NCBI GenBank assembly: GCA_009873635.1
Contig: WAHY01000012.1
Location: forward strand, 2,695-37,651
Source of the DNA: Nitrospinota bacterium
GTDB taxonomy: Bacteria > Nitrospinota > Nitrospinia > Nitrospinales > VA-1
Direction: 5' to 3'
DNA: 34,957 nucleotides
Shown here: piece by piece, positions 15,858-24,069 of the stretch
How positions within the stretch are numbered: the first letter of the stretch is position 1
Layout: every line of letters starts with the position of its first letter
The notes under the pieces: generated by a model
Database searches by the model: none
Seen by the model: the letters and a program-made list of their open reading frames with translations, nothing else
Told to the model about the DNA's origin: nothing
Position numbers and translations under genes: made by a program

Positions 15858-16236
15858 AAAAACCACTTGTTTAATTTTGGTACTTAATTTTTCTGGCTCA
15901 ACCGGCTTGACCAGGTATTCCTTTATACCGTATACCTGCTTGTGCTGGTTCTATTACTTTAGTACACTCCTTTTCAGCAGTAATCAGCAAGAATTGAATA
16001 TCATTAAACTTATGATTTTTGCTAAGAGTTTAAAAAAAATCAAGACCATCCATCTTTGGCATATGCCAGTTATAAATAATCAGGTCATACGTACTTCTCT
16101 CAAGCTCTTCCAGGGCCTCTTCACCATCGGCGCATAAAACCAAGTTCGTATAACCCAACTTTTTTAAAGTTCGGTGTAGAAAAAACCTAGTTTTCAATAG
16201 ATCTTCGATAATTAGAATATTAATGTCGTAACTCAT
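15843..16236 (-). pseudogene. broken CheY-like response regulator
   Basis: A single-domain receiver of about 130 codons, no longer intact. From ATG at 16236 the reading gives ILIIEDLLKTRFFLHRTL, then ADGEEALEELERSTYDLIIY and NWHMPKMDGLDFF, and hits TAA. The same frame continues with TLSKNHKFNDIQFLLITAEKE (shortened), the expected alpha4/beta4 region. After VIEPAQAG the homology moves to another frame: YGIKEYLVKP, with the receiver's conserved Lys-Pro, then VEPEKLSTKIKQVV and TGA at 15843-15845. So one premature stop (a Lys-to-stop change fits) plus one frameshift of about one lost base. In addition the phosphoacceptor Asp of the usual DWNMP motif is Asn (NWHMP). Confidence 0.85.
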
Positions 16237-16383
16237 AAGATCATTCTCATAATTATTACAAAAACAGTAAAATACTACATAAAACGAACATAGAATTACT
16301 TTAATATTTAATCATAAATAAGGAAAAATTATTGTTTTATATGAATTTTTGATCTCTATACTTATATTTAAATATAACCACAA

Positions 16384-16485
16384 TTGCCAAATAGAAAAAT
16401 TCGCATCGGAATTTTTGGTGCAGGGAAAAATACCAGGTAAGTTCACCTGCCCAAATTGCAAGCTTTACCTGGTGTAAAAATTCCA
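16384..16485 (+). pseudogene. remnant of a Gfo/Idh/MocA oxidoreductase
   Basis: Read in the frame of TTG at 16384, the sequence gives RKIRIGIFGAGKNTR, a stop (TAA, 16438-16440), then VHLPKLQALPGVKI. This matches the N-terminal Rossmann motif and the following helix of Gfo/Idh/MocA dehydrogenases (GxGxNTR, HxPxLQAxxGVxI). Beyond about 16485 the frame breaks up; scattered short pieces in other frames continue to about 16581, where the methyltransferase gene ends. No C-terminal half is present, so this is a truncated and decaying fragment. The same bases also hold inverted repeats that may be coincidental. Confidence 0.6.
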
Positions 16486-16582
16486 AAGTATCTTTCGGTA
16501 CAAATGAGCTTGCAAGACGAAAGCTGTTTATCGCAGTTACCGGAACAACGGTACCCGTGTGCCCGTATAATATTTGTAGATA

Positions 16583-17320
16583 CTAGGATTTCAATCTTGC
16601 CTTAGATAGAAAAGCACTTCCAGCATACACATTCTCTATATGATCAACCATGAACCCAGCTTCTTCCAACTCATGGGAGAGCTCCTCGCGACTATAGGCT
16701 TTCCACTTCCCCGATTTGAGTTGTTTGCTAATAAACTTGAGTCCCATAGTTTTTGTAAAAGGATAAATAAATATTTGTTTAAAAATACCAGTTAAAACTC
16801 CATAACGATTTCGGTCCAACCTTATACTTTCCTCAATAATTGAACCCGCATCATAATCAACAGAAGGGTTTACAAGAATCAGTTCTCCATCCGGGTTCAT
16901 GACTGACTTTAAGTTAGATAAAACCTTCTGTCTTATTCCATGCGATGCCAATGTATAAAGTGAAAAATGAGCAACGACCACATCGAATTTTTGCGTAGTG
17001 AATCGCTGAGTCAAGTCAGACTGTTCACATGAAACATGGCTGGCTAAACCCAACTTCTTAGCACGAAGCAAAGCTCTGGTTACTCCTTCGTCCAATACAT
17101 CGATTCCGGTATAAGTCATTCCTTGACAAATACGGTCTGCTAGAAAATTCATAAGCAGTCCAGATCCACAACCTGCATCCAGCAGGCTTAATCCTTTACC
17201 ACCTGGAACAACATCAACCACTCGTCTCATTGATTCAAAATAAGACTCTGGTGAGAGCAGATCGTACAATCTGGATTGAAACCCTATCGACCAGTAGTTT
17301 TTTCTATAATATTTGCTCAT
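16583..17320 (-). CDS. class I SAM-dependent methyltransferase
   Basis: A 245-residue cytosolic methyltransferase of unknown substrate. Motif I is SLLDAGCGSGLLMNF (about residues 45-59). An acidic residue after beta2 lies in TGIDVLDEG, and motif IV is in FDVVVAHFSLYTLAS. A post-I region GELILVNPS follows, then C-terminal segments including SREELSHELEEAGF and IENVYAGSAFLSKA that look like the lid of small-molecule methyltransferases (UbiE/Methyltransf_11-like). The fold is clear but the substrate is not. ATG at 17320. It is divergent from the 17414 gene, with a 93-base shared intergenic region. Confidence 0.82.
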   Translation of the reverse strand: MSKYYRKNYWSIGFQSRLYDLLSPESYFESMRRVVDVVPGGKGLSLLDAGCGSGLLMNFLADRICQGMTYTGIDVLDEGVTRALLRAKKLGLASHVSCEQSDLTQRFTTQKFDVVVAHFSLYTLASHGIRQKVLSNLKSVMNPDGELILVNPSVDYDAGSIIEESIRLDRNRYGVLTGIFKQIFIYPFTKTMGLKFISKQLKSGKWKAYSREELSHELEEAGFMVDHIENVYAGSAFLSKARLKS

Positions 17321-17353
17321 TTATTTTCCAAGAATAATTAACTGTTCAACCGC

Positions 17354-17382
17354 TTGTCAGACAAATACCAATTGAATATAAT
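17354..17382 (+). promoter_or_regulatory. near-consensus sigma-70 promoter
   Basis: TTGTCA (17354-17359), exactly 17 bases, then a perfect TATAAT (17377-17382). Initiation near 17389 would give a leader of about 25 bases before the 17414 gene. This is the best promoter match in the window. Confidence 0.7.
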
Positions 17383-17413
17383 TACTCGAGCAACTTAATT
17401 TAGGAGTGCCCGA

Positions 17414-17851
17414 ATGGCAAAAAAACCGTTTATCAATAAGCACGGGTTTGTTGAATACCCGTTTCTCCACGACACTCGCAAGCAAAAAAACTGGTGGTTT
17501 TATAACTTGATGGAGGACTACCTCAAACGCCGGGCCAGACAAAACGTTGGCCCCAATTATAAGCGAGAGGATTGCGAAGAAGACTTAAAAAAAATCCTAG
17601 CTAACACCAACCTTAAATTTTATGCATTGATACCTTCTGGAATGGGCATGGAGTTTAAACTGATCGGGAAATTTGAAACCCCTGAACTTATAGCAATCGA
17701 AGACCCCGTTCCTTTCATCACCGAAAAGTATGGCGGTGGCAAATTCAAAGTGAACATCTACCACGAAGGAACTTTTTGTGGAACAGAGAACTATAAAGCC
17801 CATGGAGACCCCAAATGGGTCGAGATTGAAGACGATAATCCTACAGGATAA
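17414..17851 (+). CDS. unknown small soluble protein
   Basis: A 145-residue protein with no signal peptide or membrane helix; not recognised. Seen: a basic, aromatic N-terminal third (YPFLHDTRKQKNWWFYNLM, with several Trp, Tyr and Arg), an acidic helix DCEEDLKKIL (about residues 57-66), then a beta-rich C-terminal half (FKLIGKF, GGGKFKVNIYHEG, CGTENYKAHGDPKWVEIEDD). The C-terminal pattern suggests a small beta domain. AGGAG stands at the right distance from the ATG and a near-consensus promoter precedes it, so it is very likely expressed and perhaps abundant. It converges with the Rieske gene with only 36 bases between stops. No function is proposed. Confidence 0.8.
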   Translation: MAKKPFINKHGFVEYPFLHDTRKQKNWWFYNLMEDYLKRRARQNVGPNYKREDCEEDLKKILANTNLKFYALIPSGMGMEFKLIGKFETPELIAIEDPVPFITEKYGGGKFKVNIYHEGTFCGTENYKAHGDPKWVEIEDDNPTG

Positions 17852-17887
17852 ATGCCGTCTCGCGAAACTGTCGTGATTTAATGGGGT

Positions 17888-18304
17888 TCAATCCAGCTCT
17901 TCGTCCGGATTGCGGGGCTTTTGAATGGTGGGAACATTAAACTTTAGACTTGAAGGCAGATTGGACGCCTTTTTCCCATAAGCTACCTTACCGGCTTCTC
18001 CTTCCAGGCCAATATATATGTTTTCGTTTTTGACCTTGACCGGATACGTTGGAATAAATAATTCCGGGTTCTGCATATTTGCCCCATTTTCCAGGTTAAA
18101 ACGCCATTCATGGTTAGGGCAGATCACTATGCCTTCTTCAATACGCCCTTCACCCAAAGGGGAACCTTTATGTGGGCATTTGTTGGCAACAGCATAATAC
18201 TTTCCCTTATAGTTAAAAAGGGCAATCTCAGACTCACCCGCTGATATGATCGCTGACTTCCCAATGGGAAGGTCTTCTTCACTCATGACTTTTACATACT
18301 TCAT
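17888..18304 (-). CDS. Rieske [2Fe-2S] protein
   Basis: A small soluble Rieske-type ferredoxin of 138 residues. Cluster ligands are seen as CPHKGSPL (C43, H45) and CPNHEWRF (C62, H65), with the usual 16-residue spacing between them. The single-domain form with no membrane helix resembles NirD or the ferredoxin component of ring-hydroxylating dioxygenases. The C-terminal 35 or so residues (KKASNLPSS onward) are an extension beyond the domain. No reductase or oxygenase subunit lies nearby. It starts 6 bases after the stop of tig, so it is probably translated from the same message. Its partner is unknown. Confidence 0.9.
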   Translation of the reverse strand: MKYVKVMSEEDLPIGKSAIISAGESEIALFNYKGKYYAVANKCPHKGSPLGEGRIEEGIVICPNHEWRFNLENGANMQNPELFIPTYPVKVKNENIYIGLEGEAGKVAYGKKASNLPSSLKFNVPTIQKPRNPDEELD

Positions 18305-18310
18305 AATATT

Positions 18311-19678
18311 TCAGCTTTCCAGTTCGCCTGGGGGCTCTTCACCATCTTTGTAATACTCAATCTCACAATTTGAGTAAATAAAGTTCATGGTTTTTTGCCC
18401 CAATAATTTACTGGTTGTCTGGTTCAACGAATCAGGGTTAGCCATAATCCTTTTTTGGACTTCTTCAACTTTCTGCTTCGTTTGTTTAGCCAGCAATTCA
18501 TATTCAGCTTCCATGTCCTGCTGGGTCAAATGGATGTTTTCAGCAGCGGCAACGGACTCAAGCATCATATAACCGGTAGTGTTAAAGATCGCCTTTTCCC
18601 GCCACTCCTTCATGGCTTTTTCCGGCTCAAACCCAGAGTCCTCAATTTTCATTCCAGACTGTGCAATCTGAAATTTCATGCCTTCAATCATGAACTTTAA
18701 TTCTCGTTCTATCGCTGACTCCGGCGGTTCAATTTCAGCGTCTTTGACCAGCATATTAAAAATATCTTCTTTAATCCTTAGCTCTTCATGTTGTTCTTTA
18801 TGGCCTTGCAAATCAATCTTGATAGCCCTTCGAAGTTCATCAACCGTATCGAATCCTTCCCGCTGGGCAATACCATCTGTTAAGTCTGGAAGATGAAGCG
18901 TTCTTATTCTTTTAATTTTGACTTTAAATATAGCACGGTCATCTTCCTGTTTTTCATCAGCACCGGGTATTGGAAAACTGATTCGGCGCATTTTCTGGTT
19001 CCAGTCAGCAGGTAGAACGACGGACACCTCGAACTCCTCATCCTGAACATGACCGATCAACTGATCTTCAAAGCCGGGAATCATTTTCTTTTCCCCTACC
19101 CTCATTTCATGATCGCTTGCACTGCCATTTTCCAGAGGGTGTCCATTCATAGTACCTTCAAAATCCAAAGTAAGGATGTCTCCATCCTTAACCACATATC
19201 CAGCAGGCATTTCCTCGACTGAACCATGGCGACTTAAAACCTTTTCCAATGTTTCTTCAATCTCCGCATCGGTGATAACCCCTTCTTTCTTTTTAAATTT
19301 AAGCCCCTTATAATCCTTAACTTTCAACTCAGGTTTGGTATCGAGTATCACAGCAAACTTTAAAGGCTCATCACGTTTTATATCCTGCATGCCTGAGTGA
19401 TCGATTTCCGGCTGACCGGTAGGCTTTAGCCCGGACTTCTGAAGGGCCTGTTCATAGTATTCCTGCATCAACTCCTGAAACATTTCCGTCATTGACTGCA
19501 TGGGGACCTGCTTCTCAAGTATTTTTTGAGGGATTTTTCCTGGTCTGAAACCAGGAATCTTGACTTGCTTGTTCAAAACCTTATAAGCGTCATCCACCCT
19601 TTTTGAGACAACATCCTTGGGAATGGTAATATTTAATTTTCGCTTCATCCCTTCTAATTCTTCAACATCAAATTCCAT
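18311..19678 (-). CDS. tig: trigger factor
   Basis: Ribosome-associated chaperone with peptidyl-prolyl isomerase activity, meeting nascent chains at the exit tunnel. It has 455 residues against about 430 for typical members. The N-terminal ribosome-binding domain carries the signature GFRPGKIP (about residues 43-50). The FKBP domain begins near 150 (DGDILTLDFEGT, then PGFEDQLIGH) and carries an insertion between LPADW and AIFKVK. The C-terminal helical arms follow, with a long coiled stretch and an acidic tail. ATG 19678 is supported by the start of the conserved domain. The usual clpP-clpX neighbours are absent; a Rieske gene follows instead. Confidence 0.93.
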   Translation of the reverse strand: MEFDVEELEGMKRKLNITIPKDVVSKRVDDAYKVLNKQVKIPGFRPGKIPQKILEKQVPMQSMTEMFQELMQEYYEQALQKSGLKPTGQPEIDHSGMQDIKRDEPLKFAVILDTKPELKVKDYKGLKFKKKEGVITDAEIEETLEKVLSRHGSVEEMPAGYVVKDGDILTLDFEGTMNGHPLENGSASDHEMRVGEKKMIPGFEDQLIGHVQDEEFEVSVVLPADWNQKMRRISFPIPGADEKQEDDRAIFKVKIKRIRTLHLPDLTDGIAQREGFDTVDELRRAIKIDLQGHKEQHEELRIKEDIFNMLVKDAEIEPPESAIERELKFMIEGMKFQIAQSGMKIEDSGFEPEKAMKEWREKAIFNTTGYMMLESVAAAENIHLTQQDMEAEYELLAKQTKQKVEEVQKRIMANPDSLNQTTSKLLGQKTMNFIYSNCEIEYYKDGEEPPGELES

Positions 19679-19716
19679 TTTAAAACCTTTTCACTATGTG
19701 TGGCCGGCTGTTCGCC

Positions 19717-19733
19717 GTTTATAAAATATAAAC
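19717..19733. repeat. perfect 7+7 inverted repeat upstream of tig
   Basis: GTTTATA-AAA-TATAAAC, a perfect inverted repeat about 40-55 bases before the tig start. It could be an operator or part of an AT-rich promoter element; a TATAAA-like -10 for the minus strand lies inside it. A small CGGC/GCCG hairpin lies closer to the gene. Confidence 0.35.
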
Positions 19734-19785
19734 TTGCCAGCGCCATAATTTAAACTGTACTGGGTCAATAAATTAAGTCTTTTTT

Positions 19786-20928
19786 CTAAGCAGGCTGAGA
19801 AAATTTTTCCTGAATCATCTGATCAATTTCCTTTTTCAATTGCCCCAGAATCTCATCATAAGAATAAGACCCCAAAGTTTCTGTTCCTTTTTTCAGGTTC
19901 ACACGTGTGGGGCCGCACCACAGCCCCAGATCCGCATCATCAGTTTCTCCCGGACCGTTCACACGACACCCCATAACCGCAATAGTCAGTTTATATTTCT
20001 CAGCATATTCGGTCATTTTCCGTACATCCTGAGCAAGATCAACAAACTTGTCATTCTCAACTCTGGAGCAACTCGGGCAGGCAATTATATTCAATCCATC
20101 AAGAAAGTTCTCAGGGACAGAGCGGAAGCGTCCTTCTGAAATGTCTTTTAAGATTTCCTGGCCAACCTTAATCTCCTCACCCTTCTCATCATTAGGTAGA
20201 GTCAGGGAAACGCGGATCGTATCCCCTATACCAGCTGAAATCAACTGTTCAAAAGCTATACGGGTTTTGATAATTCCTTCTGGAGGCAACCCTGCTTCCG
20301 TCACTCCCAAATGTAAAGGCACATCCGGTCTTTCTTTTGCAAACCTCTGGTTGGCCTCAATCACTTTCTGGGACTCAGAGTCTTTGAGTGAAACACAATA
20401 ATTCACAAAGCCCATCTCATCAAGCATCTGACAATGATCAACGGCCGATCTGACCATGGCTTCAACCGAATCCTCTTTATAGCGTTCCTTATAATCCGGA
20501 TCCACAGAACCACAATTGACACCAATTCGAATGGCACAATCATTTTCTTTTGCAGCATTGACGATGAACTCAACCTTCTCGCGAATCGTTTTTTCTTTTT
20601 CCAAATGGAACAAATGTCCCGGATTGTAGCGGATTTTATTCACAAAAGGGGCAACGATAGGTGCCAGTTTATAATTTTCCTGCAAGTCTACGGACCACAC
20701 ACTATCAGGAAACCGTTGGCGTAAAACTTTAAGAGCCGCCACATCCTTTTCGCTATCGACCGCAATACGAATAATGTCTGCCTGGGCCGCTTCAAGAACT
20801 TCTATCTGCCTGGAAGTCGCTTCCAGATCCTGGGTCTGTGTAGCAGCCATACTTTGCACCGCAATCGGGGCATCACCGCCAATTTCAAGGCTTCCTATAC
20901 GAATTTTTCGTGTTTTTCTCAAAGTCAT
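19786..20928 (-). CDS. ispG: 4-hydroxy-3-methylbut-2-enyl diphosphate synthase
   Basis: [4Fe-4S] enzyme of the MEP isoprenoid pathway, converting methylerythritol cyclodiphosphate to HMBPP with reduced flavodoxin or ferredoxin. The 380 residues correspond to the short bacterial form with a TIM barrel and a C-terminal Fe-S domain. Seen: [10 protein letters not shown] near the N-terminus, IRIGVNCGS and the cluster ligands C284 and C287 (ACPSCSR) and C321 with E328 (GCRVNGPGE). It provides precursors for undecaprenyl phosphate, which links it to uppP in function. It lies between pflX and tig on the same strand with gaps of 153 and 107 bases, so co-transcription is uncertain. Confidence 0.96.
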   Translation of the reverse strand: MTLRKTRKIRIGSLEIGGDAPIAVQSMAATQTQDLEATSRQIEVLEAAQADIIRIAVDSEKDVAALKVLRQRFPDSVWSVDLQENYKLAPIVAPFVNKIRYNPGHLFHLEKEKTIREKVEFIVNAAKENDCAIRIGVNCGSVDPDYKERYKEDSVEAMVRSAVDHCQMLDEMGFVNYCVSLKDSESQKVIEANQRFAKERPDVPLHLGVTEAGLPPEGIIKTRIAFEQLISAGIGDTIRVSLTLPNDEKGEEIKVGQEILKDISEGRFRSVPENFLDGLNIIACPSCSRVENDKFVDLAQDVRKMTEYAEKYKLTIAVMGCRVNGPGETDDADLGLWCGPTRVNLKKGTETLGSYSYDEILGQLKKEIDQMIQEKFSQPA

Positions 20929-21081
20929 AAATTGTTATCCCTAAAAACAGGTCTAGATCAAAGATAAAGATTAACAAATAAAGGCTTCCAGAACAAGAAA
21001 GCTCTTATCCTTAATTTTGCCTCAATAATTTGAACAAATGATCAGAAAGTATAAACAACAGGCTTAACTGGAATCTTGACT

Positions 21082-22095
21082 TTACTGAGTCCTGACAATG
21101 TCCTGGTTATGGGCACGATCAAGAGGAAACGGGTTTTCCTTATCGTTAAAGTCTGGCAAATTATGCACTGCCGTTTCCATAGATTGAAGATACAAATTCT
21201 CAAATCCCAATTCCCGAGCCATGGAGATTGCGCTTTCATATTCGTCCCGGGTGATCTCGCGACTCAAAGGCTCATTTACTTTATGAACCGGACGATATTG
21301 ACTCATCAGGCTCAAAGGAACACTTGGCGACAACTCAAGAGCAATAAAACAAAGCGTCTCCCATGTTCCAGCAAGATTATCAGGCAGTATCAAATGTCTA
21401 ACCAGCAAACCACTTTCAGCTAATCCATCTTCACTTAATTCCAAAGGTCCTACTTGACGGTACATTTCCAGCACCGCCTGTTGGGAAAACTCCTTATATT
21501 CATGAATATGTGAAATTTCCCTGGCTTTAGCAGAATCCGAATATTTTAAATCAGGGAGATAAACATCCACCACCCCATCAAGAAGTTTTAATGTAGCCAG
21601 GCCATCGTATGCATTGGTATTATAGATTATGGGAATAGTAAGCCCCATTTCACGGGCAATAGACAGGCTTTTTAACAAACCTGGAACAACGTGGGAAGGA
21701 GAAACCCAACCGATAAAATGAACACCCTTCTCCTGCAAAAGTAGCATTTGCTCAGCCGTATTCTGCCAGGTCCGTTCAGGGCTGATTTTATCTACTTGTT
21801 TAGACCATAATTGGGAAATTTGAAAATTCTGACAATAATCACAACGCATATTACATGCTGTCACGAACAAATTACCCACTCCATTTGTACCTACCAGGGG
21901 CGGCTCTTCACCAAAATGCCGGACACTGGATGATATACTCAAAAGATCCGTTTGACCACAATAACCCGTTTGGCCTTGAGTTCGATCCACCTTGCAGGCA
22001 TGAGGGCATACCTGGCACTCATGATAAATTTCATAGGCCTCCTGGGCTCTCAACTCCAATTCAGACCGGCTCAACTCAAGGTATTTCGCAGACAT
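21082..22095 (-). CDS. pflX: PflX-type radical SAM protein
   Basis: Radical SAM enzyme of the pyruvate-formate-lyase-activase-like group (PflX, COG1313-type) of unassigned substrate. Of 337 residues, the SAM cluster motif CxxxCxxC is C81, C85, C88 (ACNMRCDYCQN). It is preceded by an N-terminal cysteine set C27, C30, C34 and C46 (CQVCPHAC, then GYCG), and by HFGEEPPLVGTNG, which is characteristic of this group. YNTNAYD and DVYLPDLKY follow in the barrel. The extra cysteines may bind a second cluster or a metal. No glycyl-radical enzyme or MEMO gene is in the window, so the substrate cannot be inferred. It is divergent from yejA. Confidence 0.87.
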   Translation of the reverse strand: MSAKYLELSRSELELRAQEAYEIYHECQVCPHACKVDRTQGQTGYCGQTDLLSISSSVRHFGEEPPLVGTNGVGNLFVTACNMRCDYCQNFQISQLWSKQVDKISPERTWQNTAEQMLLLQEKGVHFIGWVSPSHVVPGLLKSLSIAREMGLTIPIIYNTNAYDGLATLKLLDGVVDVYLPDLKYSDSAKAREISHIHEYKEFSQQAVLEMYRQVGPLELSEDGLAESGLLVRHLILPDNLAGTWETLCFIALELSPSVPLSLMSQYRPVHKVNEPLSREITRDEYESAISMARELGFENLYLQSMETAVHNLPDFNDKENPFPLDRAHNQDIVRTQ

Positions 22096-22131
22096 TTCAG
22101 CTAAGTTTTAGTTTGATAAACCTGTTTCCAC

Positions 22132-22160
22132 TTGAACCCACAGGAATGTTAAAATAAAAA
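22132..22160 (+). promoter_or_regulatory. possible promoter for yejABEF
   Basis: TTGAAC (22132-22137), a 17-base spacer, and TAAAAA (22155-22160). The -35 is good and the -10 is poor. Transcription would start about 15 bases before yejA. Confidence 0.35.
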
Positions 22161-22182
22161 AAACTAACTAATTCTTTTGACC

Positions 22183-24045
22183 ATGACAAAACTACTATCA
22201 GCCAGCATCATAATATTACTACTCGCTCAACAATCCTGGGCAACAGCCCAGCATGGACTATCATTATATAGTCCACAGGACTTGAAATACAAACCCGGAC
22301 AAAGTTATGAATACGCTAACCCCAGCGCACCTAAAGGAGGAAGTCTCGTGTTGGCGGATTTTGGCGCATTCACCAAACTAAACCCAGCCTCTCTCAAGGG
22401 TGTGACCGCACCCGGTATCGGGCAACTGGTATTTCAAACTCCTATGGACAGTTCTGCCGATGACGACGAGCCGTTTTCACAATACGGTAACCTGGTAGAA
22501 AATGTTGAGCTGGCCGAAGACCGGCTCTCCATGACTTATACCATTTATAAACAGGCCCGGTTTTCAGATGGACATCCCGTTACAGCGGATGATTTTGTTT
22601 TCTCATTCAACCTGATTAAGGATCCCGAATACCACCCAATCTATAAGGAATATTTCAAGGACATCAAGTCCATTGAAAAAATAAATGAACACACTGTCCG
22701 TTACCATTTTGCGATATACAACCAGGAACTACCTTTAATAACAGGGCAGATGCTGATATTTCCTAAACATATTTATGGTGCCAAGGGCAAATCATTTGGA
22801 GCGGATTTCGATGATATAGCCGTCGCAAGCGGACCCTACACCGTCGAAAAATACGAATATGGCAAATTTATCACCTTCAAGCGCAACCCGAAATGGTGGG
22901 GCAAAAACATTCCTGTCAATCGTGGGCGTTATAACTTTGACCGGGTCACATTCAAAATCTACCTAGATCCTGTAGCCCAGCGAGAAGCGTTCAAAGGTGG
23001 TGAATTCGATATGCAGTTGGTCAACAGTTCCCGGGACTGGGCATTGGACTATAAAGGTGACTTTGTCAAAAAGGGATACTACATCCGTGGAGAATTTCCA
23101 CACACACGGGTAGCGGGCATGCAGGGATTCGCCATGAATATGAGGAACGAATTCTTTAAATCTCGCAAAGTACGAGCCGCCGTTGCCATGGCTTTCGACT
23201 TTGAATGGAGCAATAAAAATTTATTTTATGGGCAGTATACTCGTAATGAATGCTACTTCGATAACAACCCTGAAATGAAAGCCCAGGGAGTACCTCAAGG
23301 TGACGTCAAAGACCTCCTCACACGTTTAAGAAAAAAATATAAAAGCCATGTTCCCAAAACAGCTCTCAGCAAGCCAGTAGGTGCTCCGGGGCAAGGCCAG
23401 TCAACTGCAAAAAATATCCAGATTGCCAACGTCCTTCTTGACTCAGCCGGTTGGAAAGTCGGCACAGATGGAATTCGTACCAAAGGCAAACAACGTTTAC
23501 AGTTTGAGCTTCTTTTAGCTGGACCCGGGTTTCAGCGCATCGCAGAACCTTATAAGAATAATTTAAAAAAAATTGGCGCTCAGTTGGACATTAAGGTTGT
23601 ACAAATTGCAGAATATGAAGAACGACTGAGAAACTTCAAATTCGGCATGATCGTGGCAAACTATCCTCAAAGCAGGTCACCGGGAAATGAGCAACGTTAT
23701 ATGTGGGGAAGTGAAGCAGCCATGACACCCGGAACTAGAAATTATATGGGTATAAAAAATCCTGCTATTGACGAGTTGATTGATGGAATTATTAAAGCAA
23801 AAACCCGAAAAGAATTGATCGTCAAAATCCATGCTCTTGACCGGATTCTCACCCACCAGTTTTATGTAGTTCCACATTGGTATATTGCCTACGATCGGGC
23901 AGTGTATTGGAATAAGTTCAGCCGTCCCGAAGTCAATCCATCTCAAAATAATATTTCCAACAACCTCCTGGAATGGTGGTGGTGGGATGGAGAAAAGGCC
24001 CGAAAGCTGAAGAAAGCAAAGGCAGAAGGTAAATCTCTCCGATAA
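22183..24045 (+). CDS. yejA: peptide ABC transporter substrate-binding protein YejA
   Basis: Periplasmic family-5 solute-binding protein delivering oligopeptides (microcin C-like peptides in E. coli) to YejBEF. It has 620 residues from this start. Seen: a signal peptide (MTKLLSASIIILLLAQQSW, cleavage after ATA near residue 21), KYKPGQSYEYANPSAPKGG, the SBP_bac_5 signature region FSDGHPVTADDFVFSF, and GPYTVEKYEYGKFITFKRNP. Late segments such as YFDNNPEMKAQG are YejA-like. I chose ATG 22183 over an in-frame TTG two codons upstream because it gives a standard signal peptide. No strong ribosome-binding site is present. The Trp-rich stretch WWWWDG near the end is notable. Confidence 0.94.
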   Translation: MTKLLSASIIILLLAQQSWATAQHGLSLYSPQDLKYKPGQSYEYANPSAPKGGSLVLADFGAFTKLNPASLKGVTAPGIGQLVFQTPMDSSADDDEPFSQYGNLVENVELAEDRLSMTYTIYKQARFSDGHPVTADDFVFSFNLIKDPEYHPIYKEYFKDIKSIEKINEHTVRYHFAIYNQELPLITGQMLIFPKHIYGAKGKSFGADFDDIAVASGPYTVEKYEYGKFITFKRNPKWWGKNIPVNRGRYNFDRVTFKIYLDPVAQREAFKGGEFDMQLVNSSRDWALDYKGDFVKKGYYIRGEFPHTRVAGMQGFAMNMRNEFFKSRKVRAAVAMAFDFEWSNKNLFYGQYTRNECYFDNNPEMKAQGVPQGDVKDLLTRLRKKYKSHVPKTALSKPVGAPGQGQSTAKNIQIANVLLDSAGWKVGTDGIRTKGKQRLQFELLLAGPGFQRIAEPYKNNLKKIGAQLDIKVVQIAEYEERLRNFKFGMIVANYPQSRSPGNEQRYMWGSEAAMTPGTRNYMGIKNPAIDELIDGIIKAKTRKELIVKIHALDRILTHQFYVVPHWYIAYDRAVYWNKFSRPEVNPSQNNISNNLLEWWWWDGEKARKLKKAKAEGKSLR

Positions 24046-24069
24046 AAATACAGGTTTTATTTTAATATT

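Noticed and set aside
15877-16137. 86-residue plus-strand protein opposite the receiver gene
   Set aside because: It is the antisense shadow of the broken CheY-like gene, whose homology on the minus strand is clear.
16417-16476. Zinc-ribbon-like peptide KFTCPNCK in another plus frame
   Set aside because: The frame is very short, ends in a stop at once, and the same bases read as the Gfo/Idh Rossmann start in the neighbouring frame, which explains them better.
22177-22182. TTG two codons upstream as the yejA start
   Set aside because: It adds only Met-Thr before a normal ATG-initiated signal peptide and has no supporting ribosome-binding site.
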